From: Hygrophila difformis
Lineage: Eukaryota > Streptophyta > Magnoliopsida > Lamiales > Acanthaceae
Direction: 5' to 3'
DNA: 64,000 nt
Assembly: GCA_030278955.1 (NCBI GenBank)
Contig: JAOANR010000002.1
Span: 15,088,238 to 15,152,237 of the forward strand
The translations under genes were made by a program, and so were the position numbers. Under the pieces are notes generated by a model. That model was not told the DNA's origin. It was given only the letters and a program-made list of their open reading frames with translations, and did no database searches. Position 1 is the first letter of the stretch; each line of letters begins with the position of its first letter. Below, in pieces: positions 55,359-64,000 of this stretch.

Positions 55359-55408
55359 GATGCTCCTGGAGGAAGTGCTGGTTGCTCTTTCGTTTCTAGC
55401 CAATCCTC

Positions 55409-55420
55409 CTATCACAACAC
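55409..55420 (+). repeat. Target duplication, right copy, of the minus-strand LINE
   Basis: CTATCACAACAC, identical to 49549-49560. Confidence 0.85.
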
Positions 55421-56006
55421 TCTTTAGTCTTATTTTCTTTTCTTTCCATTTTCATCCCTTACAAAATACTCGAAAACATAAAGTACAGAACCATTATCGC
55501 TTAAAAAATACTACTACTCATTTGTTAACTTTTGAATTGAATGGTTCAGAAACAAAATAACTTCTCATTATTCTTTTTTCATTCCTCAAGCGTAGCCAAA
55601 GACCCAAAGTGTCTAAGTGGGTGTTTATTTATGCATTTTGGGATAAATTATCTGATTATTGTGTTGCCAAAGTGCAAATAATCAGTTAATAATGTTTGTA
55701 TACTAACTTCCAATAATCTATTATTTACGTTTTGAGGGAATGAAAACGCTATTTACTTGCAACTCCATTTTGGTGTTGCAAGAAAATTGCGTTTAGCCAA
55801 AAATATATTTTACCATATTATTGCATTTTGAGGTAATGAAAAATGCAAATCCAAACACTTTTTGCTATGATTATCTGATTTTTGCGATTTGAAACAGCAT
55901 AAGCTCATCCAAACAGTTAATTTTCTACAGCTCGATTTGTTACAGCAAATATATATCTGATTATCCGTTTATAAACGCTAAATTTTGCATATTCATACTT
56001 TCTATG
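55421..56006. other. Spacer, possibly containing an old MITE
   Basis: A GTGTTTATTTATGCATTTTG end near 55623 is weakly mirrored by CAGCATAAGCTCATCCAAACAG near 55895-55917. The inner part repeats TGCATTTTGRGRTAATG-like words twice. Not strong enough to call; no genes seen. Confidence 0.35.
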
Positions 56007-56016
56007 ATATATGCAA
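56007..56016 (+). repeat. Left 10-bp target duplication of the ndhA-carrying element
   Basis: ATATATGCAA, identical to 57397-57406. Confidence 0.8.
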
Positions 56017-57396
56017 GGAAAAAATGACAAATACGTCCTTTTTTTTCCAAAAATTCAAATCAGTCCTTTTTCTATTTTATTAACAAAATAGTCCGCTACA
56101 AATACTAATTATGTCTAAATCAGTCCCTTGTTCACTAATTATGCTCTAATTACTGACGTGACAAGGGTTTTGATTTAAACCTGATACGTGGGCTTAATAT
56201 TAGTTCTTTTTCTTTTATCTTTTGTCAATTCAGTCATAAACTTTTATTTTGTTCCATTTAGTCCTCTACCCAAATTAGTCATTTTCATATTAATTGGTCT
56301 CCGATCTTTCAAATTATTTCATTTGGGGACCCAGAACCTTAAATTTTTTATTACTACTAATCCATTTATTAAATAAATGCCAACATATTTTCGTAAATAA
56401 AATTAAACACCAAACCTCATCCATTGAGTTTGATTGTATTGTTACCGGGTTTGGTGTATGAGGTTTGTTAGTAAAATTAAACATATTTTCGTAAGTAAAA
56501 TTCCGGTATTTGGAAGACCCGATATCAAGGTAGTCAAACGCAATGTATGAGGTTTTGGTGTTTAATTTTATTTACGGAAGTATGTTGGACTGAATAACTT
56601 AGTAAAACGGATATGACTGCTATAGCCGGGCCAATACTGAATAAACGAGTATCCCCTCTAGATGGAAGAAGATTCTCCTTGAAAAGTAGTTTTGTAACAT
56701 CTGCTAGAGCTTGAAAAATTCCTAAAGGACCGGCGTACTCGGGTCCAATACGTTGTTGTATCCCTGCAGATATTTCTCTTTCTAACCAAACAATTACTAG
56801 TACACCTAGTGTGATTCCTAATACAAGAGTGAAAATAGGGACAAGCGTCCATATGATCCGATACACTTCTTTTAAGGATTCCAATCTGGAAAAAGAATAG
56901 ATAGCTTGTATTTCTCTTTCAAATTATTTCATTTGGGGCCCAGAACCTTAAATTTTTTATTACTACTAATCTATTTATTAAATAAATGCCAACATATTTT
57001 CGTAAATAAAATTAAACACCAAACCTCATCCATTGAGTTTGATTGTATTGTTACCGAGTTTGGTGTATGAGGTTTGTTAGAGAGAGTCCGTAAAATTCCG
57101 GTATTTGGAAGACCCGATAACATAAAAATGACTAATTTGGATAGATGATAAATGGAACAAAACAAAAGTTTAGAACTGAATTGACAAAAGATAAAAGAAA
57201 ATGGGCTAATATTATGCCCACGTGTCAGGTTTAAATTTTAAACCATTGCCACATCATCGATTAGAGCATAATTAGTTAACAAGGGACTAACTTGGACATA
57301 ATTAGTATTTGTAGTGGACTATTTTGATAATAAAATAGAAAAAAGACTTGATTTGGATTTTTGGAAAAGAAAAATGACTTATTTGGCCTTTTTTCC
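56017..57396. mobile_element. MULE-like element carrying a chloroplast ndhA fragment
   Basis: 1380 bp. TIRs of about 280 bp (56017-56290 and 57115-57396, inverted) begin GGAAAAAA and end TTTTTTCC; a perfect 10-bp TSD flanks them. Long TIRs plus a 9-11 bp TSD point to Mutator-like elements. No transposase. Inside: a 190-bp direct duplication (about 56298-56490 and 56912-57110) flanking a plastid-derived segment. Its inner TIR part (CTTCCG/TAAAATTAA, CACCAAACCTCAT) resembles the inner TIRs of elements A and B. Confidence 0.8.
56590..56917 (-). pseudogene. ndhA: Chloroplast ndhA exon 1 fragment (plastid DNA in the nucleus)
   Basis: On the minus strand about 100 codons encode the N-terminal region of plastid NAD(P)H dehydrogenase subunit 1: [55 protein letters not shown] and [18 protein letters not shown]. 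The match starts in the first codons (GAAATACAAGCTATC) and stops in exon 1; no promoter, exon 2 or transit peptide is present. A few residues differ from what is usual for ndhA, consistent with decay after transfer. It lies wholly inside the MULE-like element. Confidence 0.9.
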
Positions 57397-57406
57397 ATAT
57401 ATGCAA
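57397..57406 (+). repeat. Right 10-bp target duplication of the ndhA-carrying element
   Basis: ATATATGCAA, identical to 56007-56016. Confidence 0.8.
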
Positions 57407-57880
57407 AGATACGACCATATACACCAATTGTTGCATCTTAACCAGTAGCACATTATCATTAATAAATCTAAGAACTTAGCAAAGCCCTAGAATAAACACA
57501 ATTTAATACTGGAGCATATGTAAAATCAACATGGTATTACATGAGACGACAATACCTAACCGAGAACCTATTGGTCAGTGAGTCAACAAAAGGAGCACAT
57601 CTCAGTATGGCAAATGCTACGAGTTAATCCCAGACAAACACTGACATGGTAAGAGAGTACCTCCCCTCTCAATCTCTACATGAACTAAAACTACAGGACA
57701 CCTAAATCCAATGTAAAGCACTACAGTGTGTGCACACATTAGACAAACAAGACGAGATGAGATGAGAGGATTGAAAAGGAAAATGGAATGCCTTTGATTG
57801 GGTACAACATAATAATACCTCATTCATCATCATCCTCACTCCTTGCCAAATTCCACTTACAGTCACAAGTATTTCTTCCT
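57407..57880 (-). other. 3' flank, probably the 3' UTR, of the PDS5-like gene
   Basis: About 470 bp between the stop codon at 57881 and the MULE-like element. Lower AT than the surroundings. No coding frame of interest and no canonical AATAAA on the minus strand in the part I read. The transposon insertion lies close to the expected transcript end. Confidence 0.45.
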
Positions 57881-59758
57881 TCATTTTCTTCGTTTCTTCC
57901 CAGTCTTGGTCTCACTATCTCGGGACTTTGAATTATCTGCGGATTTCCCTTTTTCCACGTCTGGTGTTTTTTCCTTCATCTCATCAGCAGAAGCAGCTGC
58001 TGCAGCTTCTTTCACCTTTGATGCACTTGATTTTCCCATTCTAGCATCAGGTGTTTTGCCACTTTGTGGTGTTTTGCGTTTAGACTTCGCAGAAGACATT
58101 TGGCTGTTCACTTGCTTCAGCTGGCTTGGAGTTTTCTCATCAGCCTCATCTTTGGATCCGCTAGGGGTTTTGGCAGACGCACTTTGATTTTTCCCCTTTG
58201 GTTTCTGAGAAAGATCTTTAGATTTAGGGGTGTCATCTACAGACGATCTTCTACCGGGTTTTGAGTTGCTGCGTTTGGTGGCCTCTGTCTCTGCCTGGTT
58301 ATCATTCTTGGATTTGACAGCAGATTTTGTTGCAGTGGCCTTTGTTGTACTGTGAAAAACAATGCAGAACAATCAAGCACTCTGAGGTCTTGATAAAACA
58401 AAACAAAAACTCATCCATAACAGTGAATTAGCGCGCAAAAGATAGCAAGCAAACCTTTTCGGTGAACCTGTCACCTTACGACGCTTCCTCAATGATTCAG
58501 AATTTGCATTCCCTTTCTCCTTTGTTTTTCTGGTTGAAGGAATGCATGCACCAAGAAAACAAGCAACAGAAAATTCCATAAATTCTTTCTCCACTTATCC
58601 CAGTTAAACCAATTATATACTAGATGAAATCATAACAAAATCACCTAAGTCATGATGCAATTATTTGGAAGCAATTGCCTTTGCGGCCGTGGCAAATCCA
58701 TTTCCATTTCTATCTTAGCCACCACCTTTCATTAGTTATTAATCATAGGGTAATTTTTACTATTAATAAAAAGCCAGAAGACAAAGTTACAAAACAATGC
58801 ACCCCGAATGAACGCTAGGATAGAACACCAAAAGTGGATGCAATACATACAAGGGCTAACAACAAGCTGAATAGCGACATTACAAAATAATCAACTGCAT
58901 GCAAGATCAGAATATAGCAATGACACACACAGACCAATTTTTGGGAAGAATTATCCAGTCAACTCCAACAAGTATGTTCAGTACAGGGCACATGAGTCTT
59001 AAAGTACACTAAAATTTCAAAATAGCTCTCCTCATATCACCAAACTAGCATCAGGCACTTGTACCAATCAGAACAATATAGAAATGACAAGCAATAAAGT
59101 GCTACGAATTCAGGATGTTGATTTACTTTGTTAAGGAATTGCAAGTCATTTGAATTCAATAGAAAATGTTTCCTCTGTTACTACAGGAGTCCATTTCAAT
59201 ACAAAAAAGGTGTGCTGTATAGAACATAAGAAATACTAAGGTAGGAACTTACACGTCAGAAGAAGCTTCATGTTTTGAGTTTTCACCATCTTGCTCCTAT
59301 TCGGGAAAAAGTATAATGAGTAAAGTAATAGGACCAAAAAGGGAATTGTAGACTTGCTAAAAAACTCACCCCATCAGAAACTATATCATTGTTAATAAAT
59401 TCCCAGCGTTGTTTTCTCAGATTTAGCAGTTCTTCATCACCATCAATATAATCCACCTATTTAAAAGAAACATTAATTCAAACAAAAGGGTTGTATAAGA
59501 AACCTACTGTAGTAACATGAAGATTAGACATTTAATGCTGACCTGGTGCTTCTTCTTTGCAGAATCAAAAGAAGAAATGACACCCTCATAAAACCTGGTC
59601 ATAATGACCAAATAGAGAACATTTAGACAATTAGTAACTAAAATCACTAAAACTGAACAATTGAAAATCACCAAAATCACTTACATCTGATCCTTTGGCC
59701 ACCAAACTTTAATTTTTGAACCAACTAAATTCTGTCCATATTCTGTAGTCTCAGATGC
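57881..59758 (-). CDS. PDS5: PDS5-like sister chromatid cohesion protein, six 3' exons (partial)
   Basis: Exons on the minus strand: 59758-59685, 59594-59543, 59456-59370, 59296-59253, 58529-58455, 58349-57881. All introns are GT-AG and phases join without a stop, giving 266 C-terminal residues. The first three exons encode a Tudor domain (LVGSKIKVWWPKDQ, FYEGVISSFDSAKKKH, VDYIDGDEELLNLRKQRWEF) with its aromatic-cage residues, as in plant PDS5 proteins. The last exon is a Lys/Ser/Thr-rich disordered tail ending KKRRK, likely nuclear. PDS5 binds cohesin and regulates sister chromatid cohesion, recombination and repair. The HEAT-repeat part and start codon are not in what I could recognise; they lie upstream, in 59.8-64 kb or beyond. 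A PDS5-A/B versus C-type assignment is left open. Confidence 0.85.
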
Positions 59759-61329
59759 CTGACAAAAAACACAAATAAATTAAAATTAACAGAACAATGT
59801 AACTGAAATGTGATACAAATGCAATTCTGCTGAATCAAAAAGCAACTTCTCCTGCAATTTTAAGCAAGGTAGCCCACATTTTTCATATTGTAATTCATCA
59901 AACTCCATATGCATGTTCTAAGGCTCTATCCCACATGGTGAGCTTCACTATGTGGATCACCATTTGCTATCATATAAATATTTACAGGTTGTTCAGTATT
60001 TCCCTAACCCTTCCATTTTAATATGAATCAATTACTAACTATATCATACCCATTATACCAGGGCCTCAATGGGTTTACTATACACATGATGAGAACATAA
60101 GCATGTTTCCTTCATTTTCTTATATATCCATGCTATATCCACTTTTTTTAATGCATTATTATATATAAGTCTTAGCATTCCATAACATCTATCATAGCTC
60201 TCTTTATATATTTACCATTTCTTGAATCTCTATATTCCGCTACTAATTCTTTCTTGCAGGCATTGAATTTTTAGTCTCCAAACATGTTGATTTCAATTCA
60301 AAAAATTACTTTTTTCTATGAAATATTTGCCACTCTACTTTCCAACTTGTAGCTTTTACTAAGTGTTGGATATAATTATCACCTGTAGGTTTACATTTAA
60401 GGTCCCATCATCATGATATGCTATGCATAACTTTCTTTTAGTTTATTATTAAACCTTACTTCGATCATAATCAATCATGTAGAGAAAATGTGTACCAACA
60501 TTCACAAAGTTCACTGCAGTATTGTTGATCATATAATAATTGTTTTGGGATTATTAAATCATTCTAAAAGAATTATGTGATTCTCTTTTTAAATAAAGTA
60601 TAACATAGAATTACGGGCATGTCTGATAAGCCCACTCAACACTTAAACTCAACACTTCGTCTGAGTGGTAGAAGTTGAATTAGCCGCTTTAATACTAAGA
60701 GATGCTACTTCAGTCTTAGGTTAACATAGCACACATTGTGGTGTTTTGAGCAAAACATGGCACCTGATGTGGATAACATCTGAGAACCATTTGCATATGG
60801 GAAGTCTAATTAACAAAGAAAAATAAAAATGAAATAACTTTCATATGAATAGAACTTAAACATATCGCGACATCTATCAATATAGCCTGAATTATGTTTG
60901 ATTGTTAGAGTTAAGAAGTTCCAACAATGGGCTCCTCTAGCTAAATAATTAGCTAACAATAAATCATAAAACATGTTGAAGTAATATAAAATAGGCTGAG
61001 GCTCCCTCCAAGACACGTGGTAGAGGGGCTAGAGCTTAAAAAAATACAGCACCTTGCTAGGTTAAGTATTTACTCTCTTACATAATACCAAAACATACTC
61101 ACCATACATGCAGCTATTTGCTTCATCCAACATGTGCACACACATATATTTAAATTTCGATCATTACTTCTTTTTAAGTTCAAATCAAACCTATACACAC
61201 ACATTCACATTTCAATATACATGCCAAAAATGAATCATTTTTAAACATTATCACATGGAATATTTTTACATTTGTAAACAAACACGAAAACTATAAAGCA
61301 AAAAGTAGTAAATTACAGGAAAACCCTCT
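59759..61329 (-). other. Presumed intron or intergenic DNA upstream of the Tudor exons
   Basis: AT-rich, no exon recognised on the minus strand. If the gene continues, this is part of an intron longer than 4 kb, or contains exons too short for me to identify. Confidence 0.45.
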
Positions 61330-61357
61330 TTGTGTTTTCAAAAATGCACCAAACCGT

Positions 61358-61400
61358 AGTAGCAGTAGCAGCAGCAGCAGCAGTAGTAGTAATAGTAGGG
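61358..61400 (+). repeat. GTA/GCA trinucleotide microsatellite
   Basis: Runs of GTAGCAGTAGCAGCAGCAGC followed by AGTAGTAGTAATAGTAG. Confidence 0.85.
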
Positions 61401-61432
61401 GTTTGGCTTTGGTGCATACATCTGCACATGCA

Positions 61433-61612
61433 TACTTTTATGTATGTGATGGGAGAGATATTTTATATGATTGGGAGATACGCTTTATGTGATGGAAGAA
61501 ATTTTGTGGTTGTGTGATGGGAGAGATATTTTCTGTGATGGATAAATATGTGATGTGGGAGATGTTCTATGTGATGAGAGAAATACTCTTATGTGATGTA
61601 TGCACATGCATA
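61433..61612 (+). repeat. Minisatellite of TGTGATGGGAGAGATATTTT-like units
   Basis: Roughly six units of 25-35 bp: TATGTGATGGGAGAGATATT, TATGTGATGGAAGAAATTTT, TGTGTGATGGGAGAGATATT, TATGTGATGTGGGAGATGTT, TATGTGATGAGAGAAATACT. GCACATGCATACT flanks it on both sides (61424 and 61603). Confidence 0.75.
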
Positions 61613-62104
61613 CTATTCAAGAGGTTGTACCGTAACCGGATTGGTAATAGTACTAGTAGTAGAGGCTCTCAATTTCCCTGCACAGGTCAAACCCCAAAAA
61701 GGAGATTTCGGGCATTATGTTTTTTAGGGTCCACATTTTTTCTAAAATAGGACGAAATTCGAAAAAATAAAATTAATAAAAAGTGATTTCATGCTTAGTT
61801 TTATATTTCAAGAGGGGTTCAGATGGAATTACACAACAATAACAAGATATAAATAAAAGTATAAAATAACCTTTTCACAATTTATAAGATGTACCTCTTG
61901 CCAAAGAACCTACAAAGTTAACCAAACAAAATAAAGTCATCTGAAAGAGGTTCCCACTATAGGGATCACCCACAAAATGTAGACATGCTCTGTTTCACAA
62001 GCCAAGTTCAATAGGTGTGAACAAAGGACCTGGCTCATATCTAGAGCATAGAGCCAACTAGATCTATAAATTAGCTCCAACAGCAACATCAATTATATAA
62101 GACT

Positions 62105-62770
62105 AATAAATTTCAAATGTGGATCCATAATACTGATTATAGCCAAGTAACAGTTTAGAATCCCCATACGTTCACAAGAAAATTATATGCAATGTATAAT
62201 TATTAACCCGAAGGTATAAAATACTATACGCTTTTACATACTAAAACTAGTAAGATATTTTTGGATATATGTTGCCTTTGGTGGTTTGTCTATTTTACTT
62301 ACATGAGAAAATTACACAATGTTGGATAATCCATAATCTTGCTTATAGCCCAGCACCGATCGTTCATTATAACCCCCATACTTTCGCTATAGAATTCTAG
62401 GCATTGTTCAATCATTAATATGGGTGTACAAAATACTATATGCATTTATATAAATTTGGGTATACTGTTATTGTATTTAGTAGTTTGCCCATTATACTAT
62501 ATAAGATAAGAATTACATAATGTTGGACAATGATATGGACATACAAAGAGTGATTATTTAGGATGCAAGAATATTTCAGACTTGTTGATTTCATATAGCC
62601 TATCATTAGATCAGTATTCCCCCCATCATTTAGCGAGAAAAATTTAGGCATTGTCTCATTATTAGTCTTGGTGTATACATGCTTAAACAAAATAAAGCAA
62701 GTAAAAGATTTTTGGATATGTATATGTTATTTGGTGGCACGCCATTGATATACATTAAATCATTGAAATG
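62105..62770 (+). repeat. Three diverged tandem units of about 220 bp
   Basis: Units start near 62125, 62335 and 62585. Shared order of words: CCCCATACGTTCAC / CCCCATACTTTCGC / CCCCATCATTTAGC; TAGGCATTGTTC-type; GGTRTACAAAATACTAT; TTTTTGGATATATGTTGCCTTTGGTGG / TATTTAGTAGTTTGCCCATT / TTTTTGGATATGTATATGTT. No coding frame. Confidence 0.65.
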
Positions 62771-62994
62771 TTAAGATAATATTACTTTTGGGGTGTAAGA
62801 AATTAAATGCAGGTACACATGGGTGAATTAAAATTGGTGTATTGACTTGGTAATTTTCATAGTGGTTAATGGCATGTAAAGAGCAGCCAAGGTGTGCGCC
62901 ACATAAGATTATTTTATCTTGTATTTTGTTTTTTCCATTTGAATTTTTTTCTAGGCCAGCATTTTAAAAAAGAAAGGCATGTTTCTTCTGTTCA

Positions 62995-63880
62995 ACAAAA
63001 AAATGCAGAGGAATTTAAAACCCTAGTCTAAAAACTTTGAATCCGCCTCCAAACTCTGCGCTTCATGCCTGCTTCATCCACTCATTCATCCTGCAGGGGA
63101 TCACCTACCCTCGCCACCTGCTGGTGACCCTCACCCGCTCTGCATTTAATTTTTAGTTATATTTGTCAGCTTGCTTCTGTTATTTGTCTGTCTTTATTAT
63201 ATTTTTGCTAGCATTATTTTTGTCTATTGTCTATTTTTTAGATTTTGTTATAAGACATCATTTAAACAAAAGAAGAAAAGGGGAAAGGCGTTTTTCTTCC
63301 GTTCAATAAAAAAATTCAACAAAAAATGGCACACTGGAATTTAAAACCCTAGTCTAGAAACTCCAAATCCGCCTCCACACCCTTTGTTTCTTGCCCACTT
63401 CATCCACTCATTCACTTTGCAGTGGACCATCTACCCCGCCACCTGCTGGCGAACCCTCACCCGCTTCCATTTAATTTTTAGTGTCTTTTTTTTCCCAGCT
63501 GGCTTCTGTTATTTGTCTGTTGTTTTTTAAATATGTATGTTATCACTATTTTTCTTTTGTAGTCTTTCTTTTTATTAGAATTCTCCCTGGGCAAGGATTT
63601 TTTTTATAAAAAAACAAAAACAAAAAAGAAAAAGCATGATTCTTTCCAAAAAAAGAAGAAGAGAAAACACCCACACACACACACACTGGAATTAAAAACC
63701 CTAATCTAAAAGCTCCAAATCTACCCTCTGATTCTTGCCCGGCTTATCCACCCATTCACTCTGCAGTGGACCACCTACCCTCGCCACCTGCCGGAGTCCT
63801 TCACCTGCTCTGCGTTTAATCTTAAGTTATGTTTGTCAGCTGGCTTCTTTAATTTGCCTATGCTGTTCTTTTTCAACATG
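62995..63880 (+). repeat. Triplicated block of about 200 bp (tandem, spacing 310-370 bp)
   Basis: Copies near 63012-63205, 63336-63520 and 63688-63870. Each has TTAAAACCCTAGTCTA (or a variant), CTCCAAATC, a CATCCACTCATTCA segment, GGACCATCTACCCTCGCCACCTG-like, TTAATTTTTAGTTAT and TCAGCTGGCTTCTGTTATTTG. AAACCCTA boxes are common in 5' regions of plant housekeeping genes, so this may be a duplicated promoter or leader, but I see no ATG-initiated frame of value. Confidence 0.7.
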
Positions 63881-64000
63881 TTTGTTATAAGGCTCTTTGT
63901 TGATATTTCTTGTTGCTTCGATTTTTTCATTATTTTGAAATTATGTTATTACTTTCTTGCATTAATTTGAATACGGAATACATTCACTTAAACAATAGGA
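63881..64000. other. Right edge, nothing recognised
   Basis: T-rich sequence without motifs. Confidence 0.5.

Larger units (their letters stand above)
49561..55408 (-). mobile_element. Full-length L1-type LINE, minus strand
   Basis: Flanked by a 12-13 bp TSD, with a poly(A) tail (seen as T17 at 49561-49577) at its 3' end and both ORFs. 5848 bp including a very short 5' leader of about 50 bp. Frameshifts and stops in ORF2 make it inactive, but the preserved TSD and poly(A) suggest it is younger than the other two LINEs. Confidence 0.9.

Noticed and set aside
61332..61750. Short plus-strand frames near the GTA microsatellite
   Set aside because: Encode repeats of the minisatellite; no conserved domain.
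61893..61920. Possible tiny PDS5 exon (GTTCTTTGGCAAGAG between AG and GT on the minus strand)
   Set aside because: Only 15 bases and no family match; splice-like bases occur by chance.
1..64000. CRISPR arrays, bacterial operons, riboswitches
   Set aside because: No direct-repeat/spacer pattern with constant lengths; the DNA is clearly plant nuclear, so these classes do not apply.

Overview
This is plant nuclear DNA, almost certainly from a eudicot. It is AT-rich and dense in nested transposable elements: chromodomain Ty3 retrotransposons, L1-type LINEs with RNase H domains, Stowaway MITEs, Helitrons, Mutator-type (MULE) elements and endogenous pararetroviruses. I see one host gene, the 3' exons of a PDS5-like cohesin cofactor with a Tudor domain, on the minus strand at 57.9-59.8 kb. 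The species cannot be told from the sequence.

Layout. 1-6691: 3' part of a decayed Tekay-type Ty3 element and its long 3' LTR. 6.8-8.6 kb: several MITEs and a small unrecognised coding fragment. 8658-24568: a nested block. MULE-like element A (8658-15627, TSD TTTTTATTA) carries a decayed caulimovirid genome on the plus strand. Its right TSD is split by a Helitron (15634-24312). Inside the Helitron lies MULE-like element B (16404-24211, TSD ATTTAAATT), carrying a much better preserved copy of the same virus on the minus strand. A Stowaway (24316-24568) sits in the last TA of element A's TSD. 24838-29090: a 5'-truncated LINE. 29453-30046: a Stowaway interrupted by a small Helitron. 30.2-46.5 kb: a second LINE split by a complete Tekay-type element (30962-42929) with two 3.27-kb LTRs. 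46.5-49.5 kb: unique AT-rich DNA with satellite-like arrays, a probable SINE and a Stowaway. 49561-55408: a full-length LINE on the minus strand with a 12-13 bp TSD. 56017-57396: a 1.38-kb MULE-like element with 280-bp TIRs and a 10-bp TSD, carrying a fragment of chloroplast ndhA. 57881-59758: PDS5-like exons. 59.8-64 kb: no exon recognised, but three tandem-repeat arrays.

The main result is the 8.6-24.6 kb block. Two copies of a caulimovirid genome are each enclosed by the same terminal inverted repeats, each with its own perfect 9-bp target duplication, and with the same virus/TIR junction next to the viral tRNA-Met primer site. The simplest reading is that a cut-and-paste transposon family has mobilised an almost entire pararetrovirus genome. 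Copy B still shows the viral gene order (coiled-coil protein, coat protein with zinc knuckle, movement protein, protease-RT-RNase H, transactivator-like protein) and a promoter with a TATA box and a tandem TGACG (as-1-like) element. Nothing here shows that any element is active; the breaks are noted entry by entry.
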